Below are positions 8,641 through 17,869 of a stretch of DNA of 48,821 nt, in pieces. Below the pieces are notes generated by a model. It did not search any database. It saw nothing but the letters and a program-made list of their open reading frames with translations, and was not told where the DNA came from. Made by a program: the position numbers and the translations under genes. The DNA lies in assembly GCA_028703495.1 (NCBI GenBank), contig JAQVMT010000015.1, forward strand, positions 1 through 48,821, read 5' to 3'. Position 1 is the first letter of the stretch. The number at the start of each line of letters is the position of its first letter. Source of the stretch: Clostridia bacterium. Lineage in GTDB: Bacteria > Bacillota > Clostridia > Christensenellales > CAG-314.

Positions 8641-11600
8641 TTATGAGGCTTTGCTTATTTCCCGCCCGTTTGCCATCTCCAAAAACGCCTTTACACCGCC
8701 GACGGCAAAGCCGATCGATCCCTCGAAGGAAAAGACCAGCTCCACGCTGTCGCCGTTGGAATTAAGCTTCACAGCTTCTCTAAACGCGCCTATCGCCTTT
8801 TGCACTTTAACGTTTTTGAGCGTATTCACGTCGGCAAGAACCGCTTTGACTTCGAATCTGTTTATAACTACTTTGCTTATACATAGAGCGTTTGCAAGTC
8901 CTCTTATATAGGCAATCGCGATGAGATTTCGGGTTTCCTTGGGAATAACGCCGTAGACATCCCTCAATTCGTCCTCCAACTCCTTCTCCTCCTCGGCTGA
9001 CTTCACATCGCTGATACGCCTGTACGCCTCCATTCTGCTAGGAGCATCATCGATATAGCCCGTCGGAATGAGTGCGGTAAGAGCAATCTCGGTTTCGGTT
9101 TGAACGGTTTCGGGCGTCAATTCGCCCTTGCTTTCGTTTATAGCTTCTTTAAGCAGCTTCGTGTACATCTCGAATCCAACGCTTGCGATGTGTCCGTGCT
9201 GTTCCTTGCCGAGTATGTTTCCGGCTCCTCGAATCTCCAAGTCGCGCATTGCAAGGCGAAAACCGCTTCCCAGCTGCGTATTTTCCATAATCGAATTAAG
9301 CCGCTTGTACGCGTCGGGGCTAAGCACCTTGCCTTCCTTGTAAACGAAGTAGGCATATGCTAGACGATTACTTCTGCCCACTCTACCCCTAAGCTGATAA
9401 AGCTGACTTAAGCCCAACTTATCCGCATCGTACACAATCAAGGTGTTGGCATTTGGCAGATCGATTCCGTTTTCGATTATGGTAGTGCAAATCAAAATGT
9501 CATAAATACCGTTGGCAAAGTCGTATATGTTACGTTCCAAAAAGCTGTTGTCCATCTGCCCGTGTCCCACTACTATCCGAGCTTCGGGAACTAACGCGCC
9601 TATGGATGCTGCAAAAGCATCGATGGTGTCAACCCTATTATATACGAAAAACACCTGACCGTTTCGCTTCATCTCTCGGATAATTATATCCCTGTACAGC
9701 GGCAACGAATCCTCTATAACATAGCTCTCTACAGGCAATCTGTCTATGGGCGGCGTAGTTATCGTGCTTATGTCGCGTATGCCGACCAAGGACATATGCA
9801 AGGTTCTCGGAATCGGCGTTGCCGTCATTGTCAACACATCCACGGTGTTTTTGGCGTTCTTAAGCTTTTCCTTGTGCTCGACACCGAATCTCTGCTCCTC
9901 ATCCAGCACGAGCAAGCCCAAATTCTTGAATTCCACATCGCCGCTCAACATTCTATGCGTTCCGATTACTATGTCTGCTTCGCCGTTTTTGACCGCCTTG
10001 AGTATCTCCTTTTGCAGCTTCGCGCTTCTGAATCGGTTAACGCAAACCACCTTTATGTTGAAATCCATGAATCGACGTCGGACGGTTTCAAAATGCTGTT
10101 CGGACAAAATGGTCGTCGGGGCCAGAAACGCCACCTGATAGCCGCTTGCCGCAACTCTGAACATCGCACGCATTGCGACTTCGGTTTTGCCGAAGCCGAC
10201 GTCGCCGCACAACAGCCGATCCATTATCTTTCCCGAATCCAAGTCCGCGTTGATCTCCTCCACGCTTTTTTGCTGATCGACGGTAAGACGATAGGGAAAA
10301 GCATCGGCAAACATTTCCTCCAAAACCTCGTCGTGCAGATACACTCTGCTTCTCGCGTTTTGCCTTGCCGCATACAGCTTGACAAGGTCGAAGGCAAGCT
10401 CCTTCAGACCGCTTTTGACCTTACTCTTTACACGTTCGAACTCACCGCCGCCCAACGTGCTAAGCTTCGGCTCCTGATCTGATCCGCTGTATTTGCAAAG
10501 CAGGTTACTGGCTTCGACCGGAACATACAAGGTATCGCCCTTTCGGTATTGAACCTCGATATAGTCCTTCCTTTGTCCGTCGATATCCAAGGTCGTGATG
10601 CCCTTGCAAAGACCGACCCCGTGGTAATCATGAACGACGAAGTCATTTACCTGCGGCGTAAAAAAAACCTGTCTGCCCGCCTTTCGCAAGCTTCGCTTGG
10701 ATGCACTTCGGCTCTTTAGTTGTTGCGTTCCGACAATGGCAAGTCGGTTTTGCACGGATACATAACCCGAGGAAAAATCCAACGGAATCACACAGCCGCC
10801 AATACATGGACGGTTAATTCCCGATTCGAGATAAATACCGTCCTTTGCAAGCGAGCTGCACAGGCTCTCCGCGCCCTCCTCGTCGCCTGCAAACACCGCA
10901 AATTCATAATCCGCCTGTCTCCATTTTTCGATATCGTCAATAAGCGACTGAAGGGAATATCGGTAATTCGACGGGGGATAGGAATTGAACTTTACGATTT
11001 CGTTTGCCGTGAAAAACGATCCCGTGATCATGTTCATCATTCCCAGCTGCGTATAGCCGCGCAATTTGTTGAAAACATCGGAATATTCATGAAGCTGTTT
11101 TACACCGCTAGCCGTCATTTCGCCCCTTTCTATAAGGTAAGCGCAACGTGCGTAATGCTCGTCGAACATTCTGCCCAACCTATCATGCACCAGTTTAACG
11201 CCGTCGAATACGACATAGCAATCCTCGGGGAAGTAATCAGAAAGATAGGAATTGTCGGCAAAGGGCAACAGAAACTCGTTGTCGCTGTCTAAGCTCAACT
11301 CTCCATGAATCTCGTTGAGTCGGCTCTTGGCATCGTTGTCGACAGTCGTTCCGTCGATCTCCTCCTTCAGCTTAGCTAATACGCTCTCGCTTTTGTCGGC
11401 GAATACAAGGCAGTTCGGATAAAGAGAAATTCCAGTCATCTTCTTCAACGATTTTTGGTTGGATACATCGAAAAGCTTAATACTCTCCACTGTATCGCCG
11501 AAAAACTCCAACCTGTAAGGCTGTCCGTTGAAAATGTCGAGAATGTCGCCGCGAAGGGAAAAGTCCCCCTCCACCTCCACCAGAGGTTTGCGCTTATACC

Positions 11601-12069
11601 CGCAATTAATCAGCTTTTTGACAATTTCCGAGGGCTTTACCGTTTGGTTTTCCTTAATTTCAAAGGTGTTCGACCTAAACGAGGCACAATCGGGGTAAAG
11701 CTGTATCAAAGCCTCCGCGCTCATTACCGCCCCGTCATAGTTGCGCCACTCGCATAGATTTTTCAAGGCGTTCAGCTTTCCCGTCCTTCCGTCGGAAAGC
11801 ATGGCGCGTTTGTATAAAAGCACGTCATCGGTGTATGGAATATAGAAGAATTTCCTGCCCAAGCCCTCCATCTCGTGAAGCACCTTTTGCGCGGCAAGAT
11901 AGTCGGCGGAAACGTAAAGAGTAAACTTGCCTAACTCGCCGCCGACCAATATTCTCTCGCCCTCCTGCATTCCGAATGCAAGAGTATTCCTGCCCGACTG
12001 CAAACAATTGAGCAGTTTTAAGTAATCGGAATAATTCTCCAAGCCCAGTTTAAAAGTATCGTTCTCCAT
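8641..12069 (-). CDS. mfd: Transcription-repair coupling factor Mfd
   Basis: DNA translocase that removes RNA polymerase stalled at lesions and recruits UvrA. The 1142 residues are the usual length. In order they hold a UvrB-like N-terminal module, the RNA polymerase interaction domain (about 470-560, with FVVHDYHGVGLCKG) and the RecG-like helicase. The helicase has Walker A GDVGFGKTEVA, FLAPTTILSEQH, the DEEQ box LVLDEEQRFGV, TMTATPIPRTLHMSL and motif VI QLRGRVGRS. The C-terminal UvrA-masking domain follows. The ATG at 12069 has no close Shine-Dalgarno (GGAG lies about 17 bases upstream). It follows pth by 231 bases, an arrangement common in Bacillota, and probably shares the operon promoter near 16.0 kb. 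That gap holds no gene. Confidence 0.97.
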   Translation of the reverse strand: MENDTFKLGLENYSDYLKLLNCLQSGRNTLAFGMQEGERILVGGELGKFTLYVSADYLAAQKVLHEMEGLGRKFFYIPYTDDVLLYKRAMLSDGRTGKLNALKNLCEWRNYDGAVMSAEALIQLYPDCASFRSNTFEIKENQTVKPSEIVKKLINCGYKRKPLVEVEGDFSLRGDILDIFNGQPYRLEFFGDTVESIKLFDVSNQKSLKKMTGISLYPNCLVFADKSESVLAKLKEEIDGTTVDNDAKSRLNEIHGELSLDSDNEFLLPFADNSYLSDYFPEDCYVVFDGVKLVHDRLGRMFDEHYARCAYLIERGEMTASGVKQLHEYSDVFNKLRGYTQLGMMNMITGSFFTANEIVKFNSYPPSNYRYSLQSLIDDIEKWRQADYEFAVFAGDEEGAESLCSSLAKDGIYLESGINRPCIGGCVIPLDFSSGYVSVQNRLAIVGTQQLKSRSASKRSLRKAGRQVFFTPQVNDFVVHDYHGVGLCKGITTLDIDGQRKDYIEVQYRKGDTLYVPVEASNLLCKYSGSDQEPKLSTLGGGEFERVKSKVKSGLKELAFDLVKLYAARQNARSRVYLHDEVLEEMFADAFPYRLTVDQQKSVEEINADLDSGKIMDRLLCGDVGFGKTEVAMRAMFRVAASGYQVAFLAPTTILSEQHFETVRRRFMDFNIKVVCVNRFRSAKLQKEILKAVKNGEADIVIGTHRMLSGDVEFKNLGLLVLDEEQRFGVEHKEKLKNAKNTVDVLTMTATPIPRTLHMSLVGIRDISTITTPPIDRLPVESYVIEDSLPLYRDIIIREMKRNGQVFFVYNRVDTIDAFAASIGALVPEARIVVGHGQMDNSFLERNIYDFANGIYDILICTTIIENGIDLPNANTLIVYDADKLGLSQLYQLRGRVGRSNRLAYAYFVYKEGKVLSPDAYKRLNSIMENTQLGSGFRLAMRDLEIRGAGNILGKEQHGHIASVGFEMYTKLLKEAINESKGELTPETVQTETEIALTALIPTGYIDDAPSRMEAYRRISDVKSAEEEKELEDELRDVYGVIPKETRNLIAIAYIRGLANALCISKVVINRFEVKAVLADVNTLKNVKVQKAIGAFREAVKLNSNGDSVELVFSFEGSIGFAVGGVKAFLEMANGREISKAS

Positions 12070-12300
12070 ATTAAATCAATTAGTATCTCCGTAAAGTGTT
12101 CATTGCCTATATCTAAAGCAAACTCAATCATGCTCGCATAAATAGTATTAAAGTAATCACAAATTTAAACAATCAATCGCAGAGCATACATAAACACCGA
12201 TTGCCTATTACTCAAACTTGATTTCCTCTATCGTTGTAGGTAAAATCTGTACTTTCACTAATACGCATCATTTGCAATCTAACAAAGCTCTTAAAAGCAA

Positions 12301-12900
12301 TCAATCGCCGTGCTTGTTGTATTTTTGCATAACTTCGTCGATGGGCATACCTCCGACAAAATCGACTACCGCTCTTGCGGCTTGCTCGATTCCGACGTCC
12401 AAGGCTTTTTTGGCTTGCTCGTCCACATCGCTCAATACAAAGTCCATAAGCTGCATATCCTCGACAGGAGGTCGCCCGATTCCCACTCTCATTCGGAAAA
12501 TGTCCTCGGAGTTCACCATCTTAACCACATTGCGCATACCGTTATGCGTTCCCGCCGTGCCCGTCTTCCTTATACGAAGCTTTCCTATGGGTAAATCCGT
12601 GTCATCGTAAATTACTATGAATTTATCCTGCTCTATTTTATACTTATTAATCAGCTCGACCGCGCTTTCGCCCGTTAAATTCATATAGGTAATAGGCTTT
12701 GCAAGTATAACCTTCGCTCGGTCGACATTTGTGTGCGCGGTAACTGCTCGGCATTCACCCTTGACAAACTCTGCCTTTAAAAGCTCCGCAGCCCTGTCCA
12801 AACACATAAAGCCCACGTTGTGGTAGGTGTTGAAATAACGCTTTTCGGGATTCCCCATTCCTATAACCAAATATTTCTCGCTTTCCTTAAACAGTCCCAT
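12301..12900 (-). CDS. pth: Peptidyl-tRNA hydrolase
   Basis: Releases tRNA from peptidyl-tRNA that drops off the ribosome. The 199-residue protein shows the family landmarks. The N-terminal VIGMGNPEKRYFNTYHNVGF contains the catalytic His in the T-x-HNVG-like motif. VIYDDTDLPIGKLRIRKTGTAGTHNGMRNVV carries the conserved Asp and the GxHNG segment. The C-terminal lid helix is also present. The length is normal. It lies between the radical SAM pair and mfd on the same strand, which fits the usual pth-mfd linkage. The 178 bases upstream (12901-13078) show nothing clear. Confidence 0.95.
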   Translation of the reverse strand: MGLFKESEKYLVIGMGNPEKRYFNTYHNVGFMCLDRAAELLKAEFVKGECRAVTAHTNVDRAKVILAKPITYMNLTGESAVELINKYKIEQDKFIVIYDDTDLPIGKLRIRKTGTAGTHNGMRNVVKMVNSEDIFRMRVGIGRPPVEDMQLMDFVLSDVDEQAKKALDVGIEQAARAVVDFVGGMPIDEVMQKYNKHGD

Positions 12901-13078
12901 TTTCTTCTACTTTCGGCTTGATTCAACCGTAATTCCGAATCTTTTATAAACGCGTGGTAATATCTCAACGTTCTATGACCTCGGATAATTCTTGTTCAAA
13001 ACACAGCAACCACCACATACGGCGGCGACCATTCCGTTCATTTGCGCATCTAACATTTTTTGCTTCTATTTCGACCTG

Positions 13079-13891
13079 TTACAAAAGAGCGACGGTTATT
13101 TCGTTCAATTGCTCGTCAAACATTTTTTGTTTTACAATTTTCACGCCCTCGGCATTAATTCCGTTGTTAGCGCACACTCCGCAAATAAATCTGTCGGCTT
13201 TGAGATTTTTGTTGCCGCAAGCCAAGGTCGCCTCAATGCAGTCTTTGTCACGCACCTCGACAAATTTGACCAAATCGGAGATGTCTTTTTTTATCAGGGT
13301 TCCCTTTTCGATGTATTCGATGAAATATTCGCCCTTCGTTATGTCGTCGATTTTCAGGCTTCCTATACCTTCCAAGCAAAACAAATAAGAAGCATAGTAA
13401 ACATGCGCGGCAAAGTTTGGATTCTTTTCCTTTATCCAACACGCCGTAAATCTAATTCCGTCCACCGTTACTGCGTTGAGCCTTTGCAATATCGATTGAG
13501 CATCATTAATAATACCGGTGTTCGTGTTTATCGCATCGGCGTTATGCCCATGCAGTATCGAATGTGCCTCTTCGGCACAATCTTTCGAAGCATTCACTTC
13601 TATTTGGCTTTCTGCAGAGGATATTTCGATAGTGCTTTTGGCGGTCGCATTCGACAGAGGCTTTGTTTGCGCTTCAATGTCCGAGGGTTGTTTGATAGCC
13701 ATCATTTCACAAACGCTCTCCACTCCGAGCGACAACGCAGGCGAAAAAAATATTTCCATATGCGGATTGAAGCCCGCAGAATACGCGATATCGATACCGC
13801 TCCGCCTTATAATCCTGTTCATCAGCCTTACCGTGTCGATATGGCTTACCATGCTCGACGGATAGGTCTTTTCATATTTTAGTACTATCAT
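13079..13891 (-). CDS. Radical SAM-linked protein (TIGR03936/DUF2344 family)
   Basis: Conserved partner of the radical SAM protein encoded just upstream. The product begins MIVLKYEKTYPSSMVSHIDTVRLMNRIIRRSGIDIAYSAGFNPHMEIFFSPALSLGVES. This matches the family N-terminus: a phosphate-like FSPALSLGVES loop after GFNPHP-like GFNPHM. I chose the ATG at 13891, not the upstream one at 13945, because the family starts here and GGAAG precedes it. The protein is 270 residues, slightly longer than usual, with a variable Ser/Glu-rich middle (about 85-140). In many bacteria this domain is fused to the radical SAM protein; here the two are separate and adjacent. The exact reaction is not known to me, though a role in RNA or translation is often suspected from its neighbours. 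Confidence 0.88.
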   Translation of the reverse strand: MIVLKYEKTYPSSMVSHIDTVRLMNRIIRRSGIDIAYSAGFNPHMEIFFSPALSLGVESVCEMMAIKQPSDIEAQTKPLSNATAKSTIEISSAESQIEVNASKDCAEEAHSILHGHNADAINTNTGIINDAQSILQRLNAVTVDGIRFTACWIKEKNPNFAAHVYYASYLFCLEGIGSLKIDDITKGEYFIEYIEKGTLIKKDISDLVKFVEVRDKDCIEATLACGNKNLKADRFICGVCANNGINAEGVKIVKQKMFDEQLNEITVALL

Positions 13892-13983
13892 AATCTTCCG
13901 CTCCCGACCTAAATCTTCAACATTGAAGCCACTCGGACAGTTCAAATACTTTTTCCATTGGCTTTATTGGTATTCTTACACAT

Positions 13984-15801
13984 TTAAGTGCCGACAACCT
14001 TGCCCGAACACATTCCTCTTTCAAGTAGTCCGCAGTTATTGCATTGCTTATAGCAATTAGGTGTGGTTTCGGCTTTGTAAGCCTTTTCGCGTTCGGCAAG
14101 GAAATACTCCCTATTCACGCCGATGTCCACATAATCCCACGGAAGCACTTTATTTACGTCTTGCGCTCCCAAAAATTCATTGATGTCTATTTTCTCACAC
14201 TTGAGTGCGTCTATATACCTGCCGAGCGCGAAATATTCACACCACCCGTCCATTATACCGCCCTGTTTATATACCCTCTCCAACACGTTGCCCAGCCGTC
14301 TGTCGCCTCTAGCCAAAAGCGTTTCGGCAACCGATGAGTCGTAGTCGTGATAGTTGAAAGCAATTCCCTTTTTTCTCAAGGTTTCCTTCAAATAACGTTG
14401 CTTTTCCTCCACGCTTTCGCGGCTGTCAAAGGCTTCCCATTGAAATGGTGTGAAGGGTTTGGGTATGAAAACGCTTGCGCTTACATTAAGCTTAAGAGGC
14501 TTTTTACTGCACTTTTCTCTGTTATACAGCGCGTGAATTTTATATGCAAGCTCTGCAATCGCCTTTACGTCGTCCATAGTTTCGGTGGGAAGTCCAAGCA
14601 TGAAATACAGCTTCACCGACGAGTATCCCATCTGAAAAGCCTGTGTCAAACAGCTCAGCACATTTTCCTCTGTAATATTCTTATTAATGACGTTTCGTAA
14701 ACGCTGCGTACCGGCTTCCACAGCAAAAGTCAAGCTTGATTTGCGCTTCTTGTCTGCATATTCCCCCAAAAAGCTGTCCATTCGCAAAGAGGGCAGCGAG
14801 TAATTGACGTGATTTACCTCTGCATACGGCGTCAGATAATCAATTAGCTCCCTCAAGTGGGAGTAGTCGCTTGTACTTAGGCTGTTCAAGCTGATTTCAT
14901 CGTAGCCTGTCGAATCCAAAAGCTTTTTGCTTAGTTCGGCGACGTATTCGGGCGTACGTTCCCGCACGGGACGGTATATAAAGCCCGCCTGACAGAATCT
15001 GCAACCGTTAGCGCATCCTCGGAAAATTTCCACCACCGCTCTGTCATGAATAATCTCCAAATTCGGAACCTGCGCGGTTTCGGGACAAAAGCAGGCGTTC
15101 ATATCTGCAACCTTTTGTTGCTTTACTACCTTATCGGGAAGGCTCTGTCCGACAAAAGTCCTGTTTCCCTCGCTGTCGGTTTCATAGAAAAACCCCACGG
15201 GGTGAAGTGAAGGAGCGTAACAACCCTCAAGCTGGTCTAATGCAGCTACGATGTCAGCGCGACTTTTGCCCTTCGTCACAGCCAAACACTCGGCGATTCG
15301 TTTCAACACGTCCTCGCCCTCTCCTATGTCGATAAAGTCGCAAAAGTCCGCCAACGGCTCCAAATTGACCGAACACGGACCGCCCGCCAATACTATCGGA
15401 TCTCCCTGCTTCCTTTCCGCCGTCCTTAACGGAATTTTGGCAAGCTCCAGCATATAAAGCACGTTTGTATAGCACAGCTCGTACTGCACCGAAAATGCAA
15501 CCATATCGAAGTTTTTGAGCGGAGTTCCGCTCTCCAAGCTACACAACTCCGCATCCTTTTCATGCAGAGCCTCGGCGTAATCTTCCCAAGGAGCAAAACA
15601 CCTTTCGCAGCTTACGAAATCAAGAGAGTTTAGCATATAGTACAAAATTCGCATACCCAAGTTGCTCATTCCGACCTCGTAAACGTCGGGAAAGCAAAAA
15701 CAGATTTGCACTTTTGCATCTTTTTTGATTTTTGGTGTGTTGTATTCGCCTCCGACATACCTCGAAGGCTTTGTAATCTTTGTCAAATCGATTTTATTCA
15801 T
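13984..15801 (-). CDS. Radical SAM protein of the TIGR03960 family
   Basis: The 605 residues carry a B12-binding-like N-terminal domain (KVQICFCFPDVYEVGMSNLGMRILYYMLNS). The radical SAM core follows with the iron-sulfur motif CANGCRFCQAG (CxxxCxxC), preceded by VVEIFRG. Downstream are SLNSLSTSDYSHL, LPSLRMDSF and the SAM-binding stretch FAVEAGTQRLRNVINKN. The C-terminus ends with a Cys cluster (CYKQCNNCGLLERGMCSGK), probably a further metal site. The neighbour at 13079-13891 is its standard partner. The family is widespread and the substrate is unknown. A promoter at 15984-16012 would start the transcript that also covers the partner, pth and mfd. Upstream sequence reads AAAAGGATATATG, so the start is well supported. 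Confidence 0.92.
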   Translation of the reverse strand: MNKIDLTKITKPSRYVGGEYNTPKIKKDAKVQICFCFPDVYEVGMSNLGMRILYYMLNSLDFVSCERCFAPWEDYAEALHEKDAELCSLESGTPLKNFDMVAFSVQYELCYTNVLYMLELAKIPLRTAERKQGDPIVLAGGPCSVNLEPLADFCDFIDIGEGEDVLKRIAECLAVTKGKSRADIVAALDQLEGCYAPSLHPVGFFYETDSEGNRTFVGQSLPDKVVKQQKVADMNACFCPETAQVPNLEIIHDRAVVEIFRGCANGCRFCQAGFIYRPVRERTPEYVAELSKKLLDSTGYDEISLNSLSTSDYSHLRELIDYLTPYAEVNHVNYSLPSLRMDSFLGEYADKKRKSSLTFAVEAGTQRLRNVINKNITEENVLSCLTQAFQMGYSSVKLYFMLGLPTETMDDVKAIAELAYKIHALYNREKCSKKPLKLNVSASVFIPKPFTPFQWEAFDSRESVEEKQRYLKETLRKKGIAFNYHDYDSSVAETLLARGDRRLGNVLERVYKQGGIMDGWCEYFALGRYIDALKCEKIDINEFLGAQDVNKVLPWDYVDIGVNREYFLAEREKAYKAETTPNCYKQCNNCGLLERGMCSGKVVGT

Positions 15802-15930
15802 ATATCCTTTTTACCCAAACATCGCTATTTTTACGCTGCAATGCAAATACCGAAAACGCTTGAGTGCTTCACTTGCCGAAAAGCGGCATGCAATTTATTT
15901 GTCGCAATCGCGTTTAGAGCAAACGGACGA

Positions 15931-15959
15931 GCGTATTGTCTTTTTTTGCGACAATGCGC
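15931..15959 (-). other. Hairpin in the 5' leader of the radical SAM operon
   Basis: GCGCATTGTC and GACAATACGC (minus strand) form a 10-bp stem with one mismatch around a short A-rich loop. It lies about 130 bases before the start of the gene at 15801, within the untranslated leader. No T-run follows, so it does not look like a simple terminator. It could stabilise the leader or regulate it. Confidence 0.5.
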
Positions 15960-15983
15960 TCCGCTTTGCATAAAGTAAATGAT

Positions 15984-16012
15984 ATTGTATCAAATTTATG
16001 ATTTTTTTGCAA
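15984..16012 (-). promoter_or_regulatory. Promoter of the radical SAM-pth-mfd cluster
   Basis: On the minus strand TTGCAA (16012-16007), a 17-base spacer and TACAAT (15989-15984). It overlaps the 3' end of the SpoIVFB-like gene. Confidence 0.6.
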
Positions 16013-16850
16013 GCAATTGACCGAACGTTGCCGATGGGGACAATAAATATATTTGCTTTTCCAACGTGTCTGCAGAGAGTTCAGTTATTTTTTTGCCGTT
16101 TTCATCTATTACGACGAAAAAATAGCAATAATTGCGGGATAGTTTTTTATACGCGGTAATAAGCGGCGTGTTCAATCCCACCGCTATGGTTTTAACTTCC
16201 AAGCCTTTCATGATTTTATCTTTAATAAAACTACCGTACATTACACGCTCGTACATCTCGCTGTCTACTGTCATCATTCCGTTGATAACCACAAAGAATG
16301 CGAAGATGCCAAGTGTGAAGTTAGGCATACGCAAAATACAAAGCAGTACGAATGCCGCAAATAATATTCCTCCCAAAATAAACGAAAGCAATTTGGTCAG
16401 CTTTATCGCCTTGCTTCGGGATTTATGTTCGGCAAGCGACGCAAGAATACGACCGCCGTCTAAGGTGTAACAGGGCAAAAGGTTAATGAAAGCCAAAGCC
16501 AAGTTGGCTTGTGCTATGTCGTATGAAACGTTGTAAACCACGGGAATCGCCCACCAAAGAGCGTACAAAAACACCACCACGGCTAAATTTGCTATCGGTC
16601 CGGCAATGGCAATCTTGATTTCGTCACTTCTGTTCATACTGTCGTATTCGCCATACATAGCACCGCCGAACACCGACATAACAATTCTTTCCACCCTGTA
16701 CCCAAGCCTTCGCGCAACAAAAAAGTGCGCCGCCTCGTGAAGCAGCACACTTGCTGTGTAAACCACAAATATGCGAATTTGACCGAGCATCAGTATCAAC
16801 GCGCAGTAAAACACGAAGCTCAACCCCACATGTACCTTGCTCTTTTCCAT
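15996..16850 (-). CDS. spoIVFB: SpoIVFB-like membrane metalloprotease (M50, site-2 protease)
   Basis: Intramembrane zinc protease. In sporulating Bacilli and Clostridia this type cleaves pro-sigma-K in the outer forespore membrane. The 284-residue protein has HEAAH at 38-42 and the third zinc ligand region NLLPCYTLDGGRIL at 123-136 within hydrophobic segments. It also has further membrane spans around 20-35, 83-105 and 175-200. The C-terminal part (FIKDKIMKGLEVKTIAVGLNTPLITAYKKLSR) looks like a CBS-type soluble domain. It lies 17 bases after a SpoIVFA-like gene on the same strand, matching the spoIVFA-spoIVFB operon. This is the best hint in the window of a sporulation-capable lineage, but M50 proteases also do other jobs. 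Confidence 0.85.
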   Translation of the reverse strand: MEKSKVHVGLSFVFYCALILMLGQIRIFVVYTASVLLHEAAHFFVARRLGYRVERIVMSVFGGAMYGEYDSMNRSDEIKIAIAGPIANLAVVVFLYALWWAIPVVYNVSYDIAQANLALAFINLLPCYTLDGGRILASLAEHKSRSKAIKLTKLLSFILGGILFAAFVLLCILRMPNFTLGIFAFFVVINGMMTVDSEMYERVMYGSFIKDKIMKGLEVKTIAVGLNTPLITAYKKLSRNYCYFFVVIDENGKKITELSADTLEKQIYLLSPSATFGQLLAKKS

Positions 16851-16867
16851 TTCCTAGTCCTTCTGCA

Positions 16868-17497
16868 TTAATACTCCCACGTTAAGGATCTTCCGTCAAG
16901 AGTAACCGTTCCGACCTTTTCACCGTCGTAAAGTACATAAACCGTCGTCATATCGGTGTATTCACCCAAAATGTCGTATTTATTGACTTCCTGCTCGGCT
17001 GCTACATCGATTGCCGAGAGGTTCTCGTATACGAAGCTTACTTTTTCGCTCGCTTGCACGGTTATCGACGTATCGGTTATACTCACAACCTTGCCGCCCG
17101 CCACCGAAAGTGCGAGCTGTCCGCCTGTAAACACTATGTTGCCTTCCTCAACGCTCGCAACCGTCTGAGTAGCCGACAGGTCGTAGCAGTACACGCCCGC
17201 AAGACCGCTTACTCCGTAGGTATAGGTTTCCTTGGCGTTGCTAAGCCATTCGGTCGGTGTTATTCCGCCCAAGCCCAATACCAGCGCGAAACACAGCACT
17301 ATCGCACAAGAAATAGCCAAAATTGCCGTATTCTTCTTACCCAATTTGTGCTTGGCCCGAACAGTTTTAGGCGGTTCCTCCTTTTCGACGGGCTTTTGCG
17401 CCGCTTGCTCCTTGACAAAAAACTGTTTGACGTAATTAATGTCCAACCAGTCGTTTTCCTTCACCTCACAATCAACTCTCTTAACTTCCTCTTGCAT
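16868..17497 (-). CDS. SpoIVFA-like single-span protein with degenerate LytM domain
   Basis: Partner candidate for the SpoIVFB-like protease. The 209 residues start with a charged cytoplasmic part of about 65 residues. One membrane segment follows (ILAISCAIVLCFALVLGLGG), and then an outside domain. The motif series GGKVVSITDTSITVQASEKVSFVYENLSAIDVAAEQEVNKYDILGEY follows the M23/LytM pattern (GxVxxV, YxxLxxixVxxGqxVxxGxxIG), but the zinc ligands are missing. SpoIVFA has such an inactive domain. The ATG at 17497 is best supported: GGAGGG ends eight bases upstream, whereas the upstream ATG at 17512 overlaps that site. The gap 17498-17869 contains a terminator for the next gene and no other gene. 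Confidence 0.7.
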   Translation of the reverse strand: MQEEVKRVDCEVKENDWLDINYVKQFFVKEQAAQKPVEKEEPPKTVRAKHKLGKKNTAILAISCAIVLCFALVLGLGGITPTEWLSNAKETYTYGVSGLAGVYCYDLSATQTVASVEEGNIVFTGGQLALSVAGGKVVSITDTSITVQASEKVSFVYENLSAIDVAAEQEVNKYDILGEYTDMTTVYVLYDGEKVGTVTLDGRSLTWEY

Positions 17498-17752
17498 TGT
17501 CATACCCTCCATACCTTCACCGATGCGCCTAAAGCCGATTTGCTCCGTAGCTGCGTAACCCTTTACTATCGGATCTCCTTTTATTTAACCGATTTGCCAA
17601 ATAAGCATACTCGTCGCGAAAAAGCTTGCGTAACGCGCACCGAATAAGTTCGCTTTGTCAATAGAATATGCCGCGGCTTTTGCATATATTACAATATCTA
17701 GTCAAAGAAAACGCGCAGTCTATGTTAAAGAACGCTCAACCAACGCATTGAA

Positions 17753-17781
17753 TAAAAAAAGGGCGGATGTTACTCCGCCCC
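17753..17781 (-). terminator. Rho-independent terminator after the Ig-domain lipoprotein
   Basis: On the minus strand GGGCGGA and TCCGCCC form a 7-bp stem around GTAACA. They are followed by an unbroken T-run (complement of 17753-17760). It ends the cluster transcribed from about 24.6 kb. Confidence 0.85.
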
Positions 17782-17869
17782 GATGTTTAAAAATGTAAAC
17801 CGATTAAGCGCGCTGTTTGCGCTCGCACGAATATGAACAATATGCAATAGATCAAATAAGTTTGCCCGA

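Noticed and set aside
12992-13882. 296-codon plus-strand frame opposite the DUF2344-type gene
   Set aside because: Antisense to a gene with clear family motifs and a good start; no ribosome binding site on this strand.
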